From: an uncultured bacterium
Lineage (GTDB): Bacteria > Pseudomonadota > Gammaproteobacteria > Burkholderiales > Burkholderiaceae_C
DNA length: 64,000 nucleotides
Direction: 5' to 3'
Assembly: GCA_903928495.1 (NCBI GenBank)
Contig: CAIYQZ010000034.1
Span: 62,001-126,000 of the forward strand
Shown piece after piece: positions 52,048 through 62,033 of the stretch; positions within the stretch are counted from its first letter, which is position 1; each line of letters starts with the position of its first letter. The notes below the pieces were generated by a model. It was not told the origin of the DNA. It was given only the letters and a program-made list of their open reading frames with translations, and ran no database searches. A program made the position numbers and the translations under genes.

Positions 52048-53853
52048 TCAGAACGTGCGAACCTTGGGTGGCACAGAGTCCACCGTCAGGGGCTTGAGAT
52101 TGACCGGCTTGTAGGACAAGCCGTTGGTGGCGCTGTCCCACAGGGTGTGCTTCATCCAGACCGCGTCGTTGCGGCCCAGAGGGCATTCGGCATCGTCGGC
52201 TGAACGCTCGTAGTCGCTCACGGTATGGGCACCACGGCATTCCTGGCGCGCGGCTGCGGAAGTCATGGTGGCCTGTGCGCTTTCCATCAGGTTCTCCACT
52301 TCCAGCGCTTCCACGCGGGCGGTGTTGAACACTTTGGACTTGTCACCCAGCGTGATGGCGTTGACGCGGTCGCGCAAGGCGTTGATCTTCACCACGCCTT
52401 CGTTCATGCTGGCCTGCGTGCGGAACACACCAGCGTGCTGTTGCATGGTGGCGCGCATGTCGTTGGCCACGTCCTGGGCGTATTCGCCGCTGGTGCTGTT
52501 GTCCAGGCGGGCCAGGCGCGACAGAGTCTTGTCGGCCGCGTCAGCGGGCAAAGCCTTGTGATTTTTGTTCTTCAGGTTGTAGTCAACGATGTGGTTGCCG
52601 GCTGCCCGACCAAACACCAGCAAATCGAGCAAGGAGTTCGTGCCCAGGCGGTTGGCGCCGTGGACACTGACGCACGAGCATTCACCCACCGCGTACAGGC
52701 CATTCAGCACTTTCTGGTTGCCGTAACCGTCAGGAGTGACCACTTGGCCATTCACGTTGGTGGGGATGCCGCCCATCTGGTAATGGATGGTGGGCACGAC
52801 AGGAATAGGCTCGCGTGTGATGTCCACGTTGGCAAAGTTCACGCCGATTTCGTACACCGATGGCAGGCGCTTGTGGATGGTGTCGGCACCCAGGTGGTCC
52901 AGCTTCAGGAACACGAAGTCCTTGTTGGGGCCACAACCACGGCCTTCCTTGATTTCCTGGTCCATGCAGCGCGACACGAAATCGCGCGGGGCCAAGTCTT
53001 TCAGTGTGGGCGCGTAACGCTCCATGAAGCGCTCGCCGTTGCTGTTGAGCAGAATGGCGCCTTCGCCACGGCAGCCTTCGGTCAGCAGCACGCCGGCACC
53101 GGCCACGCCAGTGGGGTGGAACTGCCAGAACTCCATGTCTTGCAGCGGAATGCCTGCACGTGCAGCCATCCCAAGGCCGTCGCCTGTGTTGATGAACGCG
53201 TTGGTGCTGGCGGCAAAAATGCGGCCTGCTCCGCCCGTGGCCAGCAGCGTGGTTTTGGCTTCCAGGATGTGGATGTCGCCGGTTTCCATTTCGAGGGCTG
53301 TCACGCCCACCACGTCACCGTCGGCATCGCGGATCAGGTCAAGTGCCATCCACTCCACAAAGAAGTTGGTGCGGGCTTGCACGTTTTGCTGGTACAGCGT
53401 GTGCAGCATGGCGTGGCCGGTGCGGTCGGCCGCGGCGCAGGCGCGTTGCACAGGCTTTTCACCGTAGTTGGCCGTGTGACCACCGAAGGGGCGCTGGTAA
53501 ATGGTGCCGTCAGGGTTGCGGTCAAAAGGCATGCCCATGTGTTCCAACTCGTACACCACTTTGGGTGCTTCGCGGCACATGAATTCGATGGCGTCCTGGT
53601 CACCCAGCCAATCGGAACCCTTGATGGTGTCGTAGAAGTGGTAGTGCCAGTTGTCTTCGGACATGTTGCCCAGAGAGGCACCGATACCACCTTGTGCGGC
53701 CACGGTGTGGCTGCGGGTGGGGAACACTTTGGACAGCACGGCCACATTCAGGCCGGCACGAGCCAGTTGCAGGGAGGCACGCATGCCGGAACCGCCTGCA
53801 CCGACGATAACCACATCGAAACGGCGCTTGGTCACAGAAGAAGCTTTTGTCAT
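52048..53853 (-). CDS. sdhA: Succinate dehydrogenase flavoprotein subunit
   Basis: A 601-residue FAD enzyme. VIVGAGGSGMRASLQLARAG binds FAD, and the His in TRSHTVAAQGG is the covalent attachment site. ATG 53853 is used; an upstream in-frame extension runs into sdhD and is rejected. It is 4 bases after sdhD. Confidence 0.98.
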   Translation of the reverse strand: MTKASSVTKRRFDVVIVGAGGSGMRASLQLARAGLNVAVLSKVFPTRSHTVAAQGGIGASLGNMSEDNWHYHFYDTIKGSDWLGDQDAIEFMCREAPKVVYELEHMGMPFDRNPDGTIYQRPFGGHTANYGEKPVQRACAAADRTGHAMLHTLYQQNVQARTNFFVEWMALDLIRDADGDVVGVTALEMETGDIHILEAKTTLLATGGAGRIFAASTNAFINTGDGLGMAARAGIPLQDMEFWQFHPTGVAGAGVLLTEGCRGEGAILLNSNGERFMERYAPTLKDLAPRDFVSRCMDQEIKEGRGCGPNKDFVFLKLDHLGADTIHKRLPSVYEIGVNFANVDITREPIPVVPTIHYQMGGIPTNVNGQVVTPDGYGNQKVLNGLYAVGECSCVSVHGANRLGTNSLLDLLVFGRAAGNHIVDYNLKNKNHKALPADAADKTLSRLARLDNSTSGEYAQDVANDMRATMQQHAGVFRTQASMNEGVVKINALRDRVNAITLGDKSKVFNTARVEALEVENLMESAQATMTSAAARQECRGAHTVSDYERSADDAECPLGRNDAVWMKHTLWDSATNGLSYKPVNLKPLTVDSVPPKVRTF

Positions 53854-53857
53854 GGCT

Positions 53858-54223
53858 TTAGAGCCTCCAGAGAACTTGAATGGCCCAGCCCAGGCAACCC
53901 ACGAGCCAGACGATGGTGAATGTATGCAGTGCCAGGCGGATGCCGGGCGGTTTGACGTAATCCATCCAGATGTCACGCATGCCAACCCATGCGTGATAGA
54001 ACAAAGCGACAAAAACGGAGAAGGTCAGCACTTTCATCCATTGCGCAGCAAAAATACCCGCCCAGCTCTCGTAGCCGATGGGGCCGCTGGTGGTCAGCAC
54101 CTGCAGCAAAACCACTGCGGTGAACAGCACGATCAGTGCTGCTGTGAGGCGTTGTGCCAGCCAGTCGCGCAAGCCATAGTGCGCACCGACCACCACGCGT
54201 TTTGAACCGTAATTAACAGCCAT
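53858..54223 (-). CDS. sdhD: Succinate dehydrogenase membrane anchor subunit
   Basis: A 121-residue anchor with three membrane segments, starting MAVNYGSKRVVVGAHYGLRD. Together with SdhC it binds haem b and quinone; FYHAWVGMRDIWMDYV carries a conserved His and Asp/Tyr near the quinone site. ATG 54223 gives the family start. Confidence 0.95.
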   Translation of the reverse strand: MAVNYGSKRVVVGAHYGLRDWLAQRLTAALIVLFTAVVLLQVLTTSGPIGYESWAGIFAAQWMKVLTFSVFVALFYHAWVGMRDIWMDYVKPPGIRLALHTFTIVWLVGCLGWAIQVLWRL

Positions 54224-54260
54224 GTTTGTGTTTCCTTGAATGTTCGTGGGATGGGGGTGC

Positions 54261-54692
54261 TCAGTACAGCCCGAACAGCTTGGCACCCAGGATGAGCGTG
54301 AGGCCGATGCTCAGCACCAGCACAACCTTGGCTGAGGATGCGCCGAATTCTTTGCTGACGGCGTGGCGGGCATCCATGTACAGGTGGCGCACACCCGCAA
54401 TCAGGTGATGCAGGTAAGCCCACATCAGGCCGAGAACCACCAGCTTTACCAGCACGCCAGGGAAAATCCACAGGCCAGACGACAGTGCGGAGGTGAACGA
54501 GCCAAACGATATCTCCGACGATACCGAGGCATCGAACATCCACACAATGAATGGCATCAGGAGGAACATCATTGCCCCGCTGACGCGGTGCAGGATGGAC
54601 ACCCAGCCAGCCAAGGGCAAGCGGTAGGTGGTGAGGTCTGTGAACGCATTGATGTTGCGGAACTCGGGGCGCGTCTTGTTCAGGGGGGTCAT
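54261..54692 (-). CDS. sdhC: Succinate dehydrogenase cytochrome b556 subunit
   Basis: A 143-residue membrane subunit with three hydrophobic segments. SILHRVSGAMMF is the family signature and HHLIAGVRHL carries the haem-ligand His. It is the first gene of sdhCDAB-sdhE-gltA. A 128-base gap precedes it, after the GntR regulator gene on the same strand. Confidence 0.96.
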   Translation of the reverse strand: MTPLNKTRPEFRNINAFTDLTTYRLPLAGWVSILHRVSGAMMFLLMPFIVWMFDASVSSEISFGSFTSALSSGLWIFPGVLVKLVVLGLMWAYLHHLIAGVRHLYMDARHAVSKEFGASSAKVVLVLSIGLTLILGAKLFGLY

Positions 54693-54820
54693 GTGGGCGC
54701 TTTCGGGGGGAGGATGGTCAGAGTGGTAACTCTTTGGTAACCAGGCGGGATGGCTTTCAAATTCTATTGCAACGCAGCATTCACGAACCTTTCAACATCG
54801 GGGTTTGCCGTGTTGCGCAG

Positions 54821-55591
54821 TCAACTAAGTTCGTTTTTGTAGTGATGCATGTCGGTCCGGTACAAACCGCGTCGCAACTCCATGGGTACATCGTTGTAGG
54901 TATACGCGATGCGTTCCACCCCCAACAACGGGTGGCCGGGTTCCACACCCAGCAGGGCTGCTGCCTCGGCGCTGGCGGCCACGGCCTTGATTTTTTCTTC
55001 AGCTCTGACCATTCGGACACCAAATTCGCTCTCAAAGAATGCGTACATTGGTCCCTGGTCCGAGGACAAGGCCTCTTGTGTTAGCCCTTTGAATGGTATG
55101 CCGGGCAGCCACACGTCTTCCAGGATGGTGGGCACGCCTGCAAATGCCAGCACGCGTTTGACTAACACCACCGGGTCGGCGCTGCGAAGCCCCAGCAGTC
55201 GGCCGACCTCTGCCGTGGCGCGCATGCGCCTGCATTCGACGATCGTGCGCTCCGCGCGGTCTTCTTGCCCTGCATCGGGTTGCAACCGCAGGAAGCGGTA
55301 CTGGATGTGGCGCTCCGAGTGTGTGGCCACGAAGGTGCCTTTGCCCTGGCGCCGGACCACAAGGTTGTCTGCTGCCAGTTCGTCAATGGCTTTTCGCACC
55401 GTGCCCTGGCTGACCCGGAAGCGGGCGGCCAGATCCTGTTCGCTTGGCATGACATCGCCTGGTTTCCATTCGCCACCCTGCAGGCTTTGCAGGATCAGGG
55501 TTTTGATCTGCTGGTACAGCGGGCTGAACGCTGGTGTGGCTGCGGTGCCGACGGGCTCCACAAGGTCTGGTGGCTGTGTGTTTTGATTCAT
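54821..55591 (-). CDS. GntR-family (HutC/FadR-like) regulator beside TCA genes
   Basis: A 256-residue regulator. Residues about 22-90 form the GntR winged helix-turn-helix (MPSEQDLAARFRVSQGTVRK, then ELAADNLVVRRQGKGTF). The C-terminal part resembles the UTRA ligand domain of the HutC subfamily, ending RRGLYRTDMHHY. ATG 55591 is used because it falls before the HTH with a normal leader; a longer in-frame reading runs antisense to mdh. It diverges from mdh across a 198-base region with a perfect palindrome, and precedes sdhCDAB. The effector is not evident; a TCA-related acid is an inference from context. Confidence 0.9.
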   Translation of the reverse strand: MNQNTQPPDLVEPVGTAATPAFSPLYQQIKTLILQSLQGGEWKPGDVMPSEQDLAARFRVSQGTVRKAIDELAADNLVVRRQGKGTFVATHSERHIQYRFLRLQPDAGQEDRAERTIVECRRMRATAEVGRLLGLRSADPVVLVKRVLAFAGVPTILEDVWLPGIPFKGLTQEALSSDQGPMYAFFESEFGVRMVRAEEKIKAVAASAEAAALLGVEPGHPLLGVERIAYTYNDVPMELRRGLYRTDMHHYKNELS

Positions 55592-55612
55592 GTTTGCCTC
55601 ACCGCAATCATA

Positions 55613-55624
55613 TCTTATATAAGA
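55613..55624. promoter_or_regulatory. Perfect 12-base palindrome, likely operator of the GntR regulator
   Basis: tcttatataaga is a perfect palindrome, 22 bases upstream of the gntR start. A second half-site (ataagac, 55626-55632) follows immediately, making a direct repeat of ataagac. GntR-family operators are commonly short AT-rich palindromes of this kind. I did not find another full copy in front of sdhC or gltA. Confidence 0.55.
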
Positions 55625-55789
55625 CATAAGACAAATTGACGGAGCAGGTTTTGGCGGGTACACTGGCAAACGAATTTGGAGCGCATCGCGGGATGTGGGG
55701 CACATCACATCGGTTGCGTTGCCAGGTTTTTCTCGCACATCTACCACAAGCACTTTTTTCCAACTTTCTGTCTCTCTGGAGTTTTTGCC

Positions 55790-56776
55790 ATGTCCAAGAA
55801 ACCTGTTCGTGTTGCTGTCACCGGTGCTGCCGGTCAAATCGGTTACGCCCTGCTGTTCCGCATTGCCTCCGGTGAAATGCTCGGCAAAGACCAGCCCGTG
55901 ATCCTCCAGTTGCTGGAAGTCCCTATGGAAAAGGCTCAGGAGGCTCTGAAGGGCGTGATCATGGAGTTGGAAGATTGCGCGTTTCCGCTGCTGGCCGGCA
56001 TTGAAGCCCACAGCGACCCCATGACCGCATTCAAGGACACCGACTACGCCTTGCTGGTGGGCGCACGTCCTCGCGGCCCTGGCATGGAGCGTGCCGACCT
56101 GTTGGCCGCCAACGCGCAGATTTTCACGGCGCAAGGCAAGGCCCTGAATGCCGTGGCCAGCCGCAATGTCAAGGTGCTGGTGGTGGGCAACCCCGCCAAC
56201 ACCAATGCCTACATTGCCATGAAGTCGGCCCCTGACCTGCCTGCAAAAAACTTCACCGCCATGCTCCGCTTGGACCACAACCGCGCTGCAAGCCAGATCG
56301 CTGCCAAGACCTGCAAGCCTGTGGCGGCCATCGAGAAGCTGGCCGTGTGGGGTAACCACTCGCCCACCATGTACGCCGACTACCGCTTTGCCACCATTGA
56401 TGGCCAGTCTGTCAAGGACATGATCAATGACGACGTGTGGAACCGCGACGTGTTCCTGCCCACCGTCGGCAAGCGCGGTGCTGCCATCATTGCGGCCCGT
56501 GGCGTGTCGTCTGCCGCTTCGGCAGCCAACGCAGCCATCGACCACATGCGCGACTGGGCACTGGGCACCAATGGCAAGTGGGTCACCATGGGCATCCCAT
56601 CCAAAGGCGAGTACGGCATTCCCGCCGAAGTCATGTTCGGTTACCCCGTGACATGCGAAGGCGGCGAGTACAAGATTGTCGAAGGCCTGCCCATCTGCGC
56701 GTTCTCGCAGGAATGCATCAACAAAACCCTGGCTGAGCTGCAGGGTGAGCAAGACGGCGTGAAGCACCTGCTGTAA
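55790..56776 (+). CDS. mdh: Malate dehydrogenase
   Basis: A 328-residue NAD-dependent enzyme oxidising malate to oxaloacetate. [19 protein letters not shown] is the NAD-binding loop; the catalytic Asp and His lie in RLDHNRA and [13 protein letters not shown] 55790 has a ggag site and gives the family start. The next gene begins four bases after its stop, so mdh-lyase-acnB is likely one operon. Confidence 0.98.
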   Translation: MSKKPVRVAVTGAAGQIGYALLFRIASGEMLGKDQPVILQLLEVPMEKAQEALKGVIMELEDCAFPLLAGIEAHSDPMTAFKDTDYALLVGARPRGPGMERADLLAANAQIFTAQGKALNAVASRNVKVLVVGNPANTNAYIAMKSAPDLPAKNFTAMLRLDHNRAASQIAAKTCKPVAAIEKLAVWGNHSPTMYADYRFATIDGQSVKDMINDDVWNRDVFLPTVGKRGAAIIAARGVSSAASAANAAIDHMRDWALGTNGKWVTMGIPSKGEYGIPAEVMFGYPVTCEGGEYKIVEGLPICAFSQECINKTLAELQGEQDGVKHLL

Positions 56777-56780
56777 CCCT

Positions 56781-57782
56781 TTGGCAAACACCCTGGGTGA
56801 TGTCGTGAAACATCCGCGCGACGTGTTGCTGGGTGCGCAGGCCGGGAGGGCACTCCTTCCGGTGTGCGACCACTACAGCGGCGTTGAAGCGCGGATGCGC
56901 AAAAGCCTGCAGATGCAGGCCGAGCTCGCGCAGGAGTTTGGAGCCTGCGTGTTTGATGTCACCCTTGACTGTGAAGACGGGGCCCCTGTGGGCGGCGAGG
57001 CCGACCATGCAGCTCTGGTGCTGAGCCTCCTGCAAAGTGTCTGTCTCGGTTGCCGGGTGGGTGTGCGTTTGCACGCCGTGGACCATTCTGCTTTTGAGGC
57101 GGATGTGGCCACCTTGCTGACTCACCCATCAGTCAAGCCCGCTTTCGTCATGCTGCCCAAGGTCGACACGCCTGCGCAACTGGCGCAGGCACTTGCGGTG
57201 ATGGACGCTGCGGGCGCACACAGCGTGCCCATTCATGTGCTGCTTGAGTCCCCGCTGGCCATTCACCACGCCTTCGACATTGCCGCGCATCCACGGGTGG
57301 AGTCCCTGAGTTTCGGTCTGATGGACTTTGTGTCAGCCCATGGCGGTGCCATTCCGTCATCAGGCATGGGGGTTGATGGTCAGTTCGCGCATCCTTTGGT
57401 GGTCCGTGCCAAGCTTGCACTGTCCAGCGCTGCCCATGCATTTGGTAAAACACCTTCCCACTGTGTGGTGACCGAATTTCGCGACACTGCTGCATTGCGG
57501 GCGGCGGCGCTCAAGGCCCGCAATGAGATGGGCTACACCCGCATGTGGAGCATCCACCCCGACCAGATTCGCACCATTGTGGATGTGTTCGCACCGACCT
57601 TGGGCGAAGTGGACGAAGCTGCCCACATCATCCAGCAAGCTGCCAGCCATGAGTGGGCACCGACCCAGGTGGCAGGCAAATTGCATGACCGGGCCAGCTA
57701 CCGGTTTTACTGGCAAACATTGGAGCGCGCTCACCAGACTGGGCGTGCGCTACCGGCCGAAATGGCCCAATATTTTTCTTGA
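56781..57782 (+). CDS. HpcH/HpaI aldolase-citrate lyase family protein (CitE-like)
   Basis: A 333-residue TIM-barrel protein of the CitE/malyl-CoA lyase group. DVTLDCEDGAPVGG holds acidic residues at the Mg site, VRLHAVDH the Arg region, MLPKVDTPAQL the family PK motif, and MWSIHPDQI the C-terminal IHP motif. The exact substrate is unknown; CoA-ester lyases of this fold cleave malyl-CoA, citramalyl-CoA or similar. The first start is TTG at 56781, four bases after mdh; GTG 56805 is an alternative. It lies between mdh and acnB, which suggests a role near the TCA or methylcitrate cycle. Confidence 0.85.
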   Translation: MANTLGDVVKHPRDVLLGAQAGRALLPVCDHYSGVEARMRKSLQMQAELAQEFGACVFDVTLDCEDGAPVGGEADHAALVLSLLQSVCLGCRVGVRLHAVDHSAFEADVATLLTHPSVKPAFVMLPKVDTPAQLAQALAVMDAAGAHSVPIHVLLESPLAIHHAFDIAAHPRVESLSFGLMDFVSAHGGAIPSSGMGVDGQFAHPLVVRAKLALSSAAHAFGKTPSHCVVTEFRDTAALRAAALKARNEMGYTRMWSIHPDQIRTIVDVFAPTLGEVDEAAHIIQQAASHEWAPTQVAGKLHDRASYRFYWQTLERAHQTGRALPAEMAQYFS

Positions 57783-57800
57783 CAACGACTGGAGTTCCCC

Positions 57801-60392
57801 ATGTTGAAAGCCTACCGTGACCATGCTGCCGAGCGCGCTGCGCTGGGCATTCCGCCCCTTCCTCTGGATGCCAAGCAAGTGGCCGCCTTGATCGAGCTGA
57901 TCAAGAATCCACCCGCGGGCGAAGACGCATTCCTGATGGATCTGCTGACACATCGCGTGCCACCAGGTGTGGACGATGCGGCCAAGGTGAAGGCCAGTTT
58001 TCTGGCTGCTGTGGCCCATGGCGACATCGTTGTGGGCTTGGTCTCCAAGGCCAAGGCTACCGAACTGCTGGGCACCATGGTGGGTGGCTACAACGTGCAC
58101 CCGCTGATCGAACTGCTGGACGACGCCGAAGTGGCTTCCGTGGCCGGCGCAGCGCTGAAGAAAACGCTGCTGATGTTCGACTACTTCAACGACGTGGCCG
58201 AAAAAGCCAAAGCCGGTAACGCCACGGCCAAAGAAGTCATGCAGTCGTGGGCCGATGGTGAGTGGTTCACCAGCCGCCCTGAAGTCGACAAAAAAATCAC
58301 CGTCACGGTGTTCAAGGTCCCTGGCGAAACCAATACCGACGACCTGTCGCCTGCGCCCGATGCCACCACGCGTCCGGACATCCCGATGCACTATCTGGCG
58401 ATGCTGAAGAACACCCGTCCTGACGCTGCTTTCAAGCCTGAAGAAGACGGTAAGCGCGGCCCGATGCAGTTCATCGAAGACCTGAAGAAAAAGGGCAACC
58501 TCGTCGCCTACGTGGGCGACGTGGTGGGCACCGGTTCCAGCCGCAAGTCAGCCACCAACTCGGTGGTTTGGGCTACTGGCCAGGACATCCCGTTTGTGCC
58601 CAACAAGCGCTTTGGCGGTGTAACGCTCGGCGGCAAAATTGCCCCCATCTTCTTCAACACGCAAGAAGACTCCGGCTCACTGCCCATTGAAGTGGACGTG
58701 TCCAAGCTGGAAATGGGCGACGTCATCGACGTGTTGCCCTACGACGGCAAGCTGGTCAAAAACGGCGAGACCGTGGCCGAGTTCAAACTCAAGAGCGACG
58801 TGCTGTTTGACGAAGTGCGAGCCGGTGGCCGTATCAACCTCATCATTGGCCGCAGCCTGACGGCCAAGGCGCGTGAGTTCCTGGGCCTGCCCGCATCCAC
58901 GCTGTTCCGCCTGCCCAGCGTACCCACCGCGACCAACGCCGGTTTCACACTGGCGCAAAAGATGGTCGGCCGCGCCGTCGGCCTGCCAGAAGGTCAGGGC
59001 GTGCGCCCCGGTACATACTGCGAACCCAAAATGACGACGGTGGGCAGCCAGGACACCACTGGCCCCATGACCCGCGACGAGCTGAAAGACCTGGCTTGCC
59101 TGGGTTTTAGCGCCGACCTGGTGATGCAGTCCTTCTGCCACACCGCTGCTTATCCCAAGCCTGTGGACGTCAAAACCCACCGCGAACTGCCGAAATTCAT
59201 CAGCAGCCGTGGCGGTGTGGCTCTGCGCCCCGGTGATGGCGTGATCCACAGCTGGCTGAACCGCCTGCTGCTGCCCGACACCGTCGGTACCGGTGGCGAC
59301 AGCCACACCCGCTTCCCCATCGGTATTTCGTTCCCCGCCGGTTCCGGTCTGGTGGCGTTTGGCGCTGCGACCGGCGTGATGCCGCTGGACATGCCAGAGT
59401 CGGTGCTGGTGCGCTTCAAAGGCGAAATGCAGCCCGGCGTGACGCTGCGCGATCTGGTGCATGCCATTCCGCTGTACGCCATCAAGGCCGGTTTGCTGAC
59501 CGTGGCCAAAGCCGGCAAGATCAACGAATTCTCCGGTCGCATTCTGGAAATCGAAGGCCTGCCCAACCTCAAGGTCGAGCAAGCGTTTGAGCTTTCCGAC
59601 GCATCCGCCGAGCGTTCCGCCGCTGGTTGCACCATCAAGCTCAACCCCGAGCCGATCAAGGAATACCTCACCAGCAACATCGTGCTGATGAAGAACATGA
59701 TCGCCGACGGTTACGCCGACGCGCGCACCCTGCAGCGCCGCATCGAGAAGGTCGAAGCCTGGCTGGCGAATCCCGAGCTGCTCGAAGCCGACAAGGATGC
59801 CGAATACGCACACGTCATCGAGATCGATCTGGCCGACATCAAGGAACCCATCCTGTGCTGCCCGAACGATCCTGACGACGCCAAGTTCCTGTCTGAAGTG
59901 GCCGGCACCAAGATTGACGAAGCCTTCATCGGCAGCTGCATGACCAACATCGGCCACTTCCGTGCAGCTGCCAAGCTGCTCGGCGGCAGCCGCGACATCC
60001 CCGTCAAGCTGTGGGTGGCCCCGCCCACCAAGATGGACGAGAGCGAACTCATCAAAGAAGGCCATTACTCCAACTTCGGTGCGGCCGGTGCACGCACCGA
60101 AATGCCGGGTTGCAGCCTGTGCATGGGCAACCAGGCCCAGGTGCGCGAGGGGGCCACAGTGGTGTCCACCAGCACCCGCAATTTCCCCAACCGCCTGGGC
60201 AAGAACACCAACGTGTTCCTGGCCTCTGCCGAGCTGGCCGCCATTGCGTCAAAGCTGGGGCACATCCCCACCGTTGCCGAGTACCACGCCGCCATGGGCA
60301 TCGTGAACAAGGACGGTGCGGCCATTTACAAGTATCTGAACTTCGACCAGATCGAAGAGTACGCAGACATTGCCAAAGGCGTCGCTGCCTGA
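57801..60392 (+). CDS. acnB: Aconitate hydratase B (also 2-methylisocitrate dehydratase)
   Basis: An 863-residue aconitase B. The N-terminal HEAT-like and swivelling domains are followed by the cluster domain, with cysteines in [10 protein letters not shown] and PGCSLCMGN. It interconverts citrate and isocitrate and in related organisms dehydrates 2-methylcitrate intermediates. ATG 57801 has a ggag site, 18 bases after the lyase gene. A strong terminator follows. Confidence 0.98.
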   Translation: MLKAYRDHAAERAALGIPPLPLDAKQVAALIELIKNPPAGEDAFLMDLLTHRVPPGVDDAAKVKASFLAAVAHGDIVVGLVSKAKATELLGTMVGGYNVHPLIELLDDAEVASVAGAALKKTLLMFDYFNDVAEKAKAGNATAKEVMQSWADGEWFTSRPEVDKKITVTVFKVPGETNTDDLSPAPDATTRPDIPMHYLAMLKNTRPDAAFKPEEDGKRGPMQFIEDLKKKGNLVAYVGDVVGTGSSRKSATNSVVWATGQDIPFVPNKRFGGVTLGGKIAPIFFNTQEDSGSLPIEVDVSKLEMGDVIDVLPYDGKLVKNGETVAEFKLKSDVLFDEVRAGGRINLIIGRSLTAKAREFLGLPASTLFRLPSVPTATNAGFTLAQKMVGRAVGLPEGQGVRPGTYCEPKMTTVGSQDTTGPMTRDELKDLACLGFSADLVMQSFCHTAAYPKPVDVKTHRELPKFISSRGGVALRPGDGVIHSWLNRLLLPDTVGTGGDSHTRFPIGISFPAGSGLVAFGAATGVMPLDMPESVLVRFKGEMQPGVTLRDLVHAIPLYAIKAGLLTVAKAGKINEFSGRILEIEGLPNLKVEQAFELSDASAERSAAGCTIKLNPEPIKEYLTSNIVLMKNMIADGYADARTLQRRIEKVEAWLANPELLEADKDAEYAHVIEIDLADIKEPILCCPNDPDDAKFLSEVAGTKIDEAFIGSCMTNIGHFRAAAKLLGGSRDIPVKLWVAPPTKMDESELIKEGHYSNFGAAGARTEMPGCSLCMGNQAQVREGATVVSTSTRNFPNRLGKNTNVFLASAELAAIASKLGHIPTVAEYHAAMGIVNKDGAAIYKYLNFDQIEEYADIAKGVAA

Positions 60393-60426
60393 CATGTGGT
60401 GGGCGTACTGCGCCGATGACCTCAAC

Positions 60427-60460
60427 AAAAAAAGCGGCCTTCGGGCCGCTTTTTGTTTTT
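60427..60460. terminator. Bidirectional intrinsic terminator between acnB and the barrel protein gene
   Basis: aaaaagcggcc (60429-60439) pairs with ggccgcttttt (60444-60454) around a ttcg loop, with an A-run before and T-run after. It can end both acnB on the plus strand and the convergent outer-membrane gene on the minus strand, whose stop lies within the T-run. Confidence 0.9.
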
Positions 60461-61157
60461 ACCTTGGGTTGGCGCTGTATCCGGTGCCGGTTTGTCCGAA
60501 CGATTTGCGGTCCAACGGCATCACGATGCTGACGGTGTAAACGTCGACGTTGTGGCGTGAGCCCATGGCGTTGTTGATGCGATAACGCTCCACCTCACCA
60601 CGCAGCCATACCGACTGGCTCATTTCCCACTGCAAGCCCAGCCCCATTTTTGCGTTGGTCTGGTTGCGCGCCGAATCGGTCAGGCCCATGGCGCTGGGGC
60701 CGGAGAACGTGGCGTATGTGCGGGCTGCGGCTGCACCCACGCGCCCCAGCACAGAAAACGTGTCGCTCAGAGGAAGTGTGCCCACCACATCGATGTTGAA
60801 GCCGCGAACGCGGGTGTCCGAATCAAACGCCCCAGCCAGACCAGTGGCGGTGTAGCCGGTGTGGCCCAAATCGAAATACCCCATTTCAACGCCGACGTTG
60901 CGGTTGAACTGGTAACCGCCAAACAGCTTGTAAGCGGTGTCGTTTTCATTGCGGCTCAGGTTGGACACTGGTCCGCCGTTGGCGGCCGCGCTGGCCAGTG
61001 ATCCCTCGTCGATATCGGAACGAGCCTGTCCGGCGGACAGGCCCCAGTAGTAGTAGGCGGGTTGGTCAGCGGCTGCATTTCCCAAGCCCAGAGCACACAG
61101 GCTGGCGAGGGTGATGGAGCGCAACAGAGGTGTGCAGGTATGCATACGAACTTTCAT
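60459..61157 (-). CDS. Outer-membrane beta-barrel protein, OmpA N-domain-like
   Basis: A 232-residue protein with a signal peptide (cleavage near NAAADQ) and an eight-stranded-barrel pattern. YYYWGLSAGQARSDID, FGGYQFNRNVGVEMGYFDLG, and LPLSDTFSVLGRVG resemble the OmpA/OprF transmembrane domain; there is no peptidoglycan-binding OmpA C-domain. The last residues do not end in Phe, unusual for a barrel. Starts at 61157 and 61145 are both possible; the first has the longer basic n-region. It is a monocistronic gene. Confidence 0.8.
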   Translation of the reverse strand: MKVRMHTCTPLLRSITLASLCALGLGNAAADQPAYYYWGLSAGQARSDIDEGSLASAAANGGPVSNLSRNENDTAYKLFGGYQFNRNVGVEMGYFDLGHTGYTATGLAGAFDSDTRVRGFNIDVVGTLPLSDTFSVLGRVGAAAARTYATFSGPSAMGLTDSARNQTNAKMGLGLQWEMSQSVWLRGEVERYRINNAMGSRHNVDVYTVSIVMPLDRKSFGQTGTGYSANPR

Positions 61158-61186
61158 AGGTGGTAGACATCGCGTACGCGACAGGA

Positions 61187-61240
61187 TGGGTTGCACGGTC
61201 TCCTGTGGGTGTAGACACTCAAAGAACCGTGCAATCCACC
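61187..61240 (-). promoter_or_regulatory. Imperfect 12-bp inverted repeat in the leader of the barrel protein gene
   Basis: gggttgcacggt (ending near 61199) is nearly the reverse complement of accgtgcaatcc (61226-61237), with one mismatch that can form a G-U pair. The loop contains a smaller gtgtagacac hairpin. It may be a structured 5' leader or an operator shared with the divergent gst-like gene. Confidence 0.3.
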
Positions 61241-61362
61241 TGTTGTAATGCCTGAGTCCTTGCGGGTCTGTGGTCTTCCGAACACAGTCCAAACGTGGGC
61301 TTGCGTCAGCAGATGGTTTCCCTGTTCCAACGGAAACTTTCACTTGAATCAATCGGTGCCAC

Positions 61363-61989
61363 ATGAAGTTACACATTGCTCCCCGTGCCCCCAATCCCCG
61401 CCGCGTGATGATGTTTGCGGCTGAAAAGCACATTCCCCGCATTGAGCTGGTGAACGTGGACATCAACAACCTCGCGCACAAATCGGATGCGTTCAGGGCC
61501 ATCAACCCATTGACCACCGTTCCCGCGCTGGAATTGGGCGACGGACGGGTGTTGTCCGAAAGCCGGGCGATCTGCACCTGGCTGGAAGGCCGTTACCCCG
61601 AGCCCAACCTGATGGGCCGTGACGCGGACGAGCGAGCCTTCATTGAAATGGCGGATCGCCGGGCTGAGTGGTACCTGCTGATGCCCATGGCGCAGGTCAT
61701 TCGCCACACACACCCAGGCTTGGCGTCCCTGGAGCAACCCCAGTTTGCCGACTATGGACAGGCACAGAAGTCCAAGGCGCTGGACTACGCCGCCCGGTTC
61801 GATCAGTTGCTGCAGACGCAGCCCTGGATGGCGGGTGACCGTTTCACCATTGCCGACATCACGGCCTTTTGCGCCCTGGAGTTCGCCCGGCTGATGAAGT
61901 TCAATGCAGCAGCACAGGGTTTGCACGCGCTGCAGGCGTGGCGAGACCGTGTGGCCGAGCGCCCGAGCGTGGCTCTCAGCGCCGGCTGA
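61363..61989 (+). CDS. Glutathione S-transferase family protein
   Basis: A 208-residue protein. The thioredoxin-like N-domain has the conserved cis-Pro in TTVPALELGDGRVLSESRAI, where the SES segment binds glutathione; the C-terminal helical domain includes the N-capping box FTIADIT. Typical length for the family. Substrate unknown. It stands alone between divergent and convergent neighbours. Confidence 0.9.
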   Translation: MKLHIAPRAPNPRRVMMFAAEKHIPRIELVNVDINNLAHKSDAFRAINPLTTVPALELGDGRVLSESRAICTWLEGRYPEPNLMGRDADERAFIEMADRRAEWYLLMPMAQVIRHTHPGLASLEQPQFADYGQAQKSKALDYAARFDQLLQTQPWMAGDRFTIADITAFCALEFARLMKFNAAAQGLHALQAWRDRVAERPSVALSAG

Positions 61990-62033
61990 ACCTGCTGCCA
62001 GCGCCGAATTTCAGCTGCGCCTGAGCGCGGGGC

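Noticed and set aside
54821-56791. 656-residue minus-strand frame spanning gntR and mdh
   Set aside because: The 5' 400 residues are antisense to mdh; the GntR protein starts at 55591.
60459-61577. Longer 372-residue reading of the outer-membrane protein
   Set aside because: The extra N-terminus is antisense to gst-like gene start and lacks a signal sequence; the start at 61157 gives a proper signal peptide.
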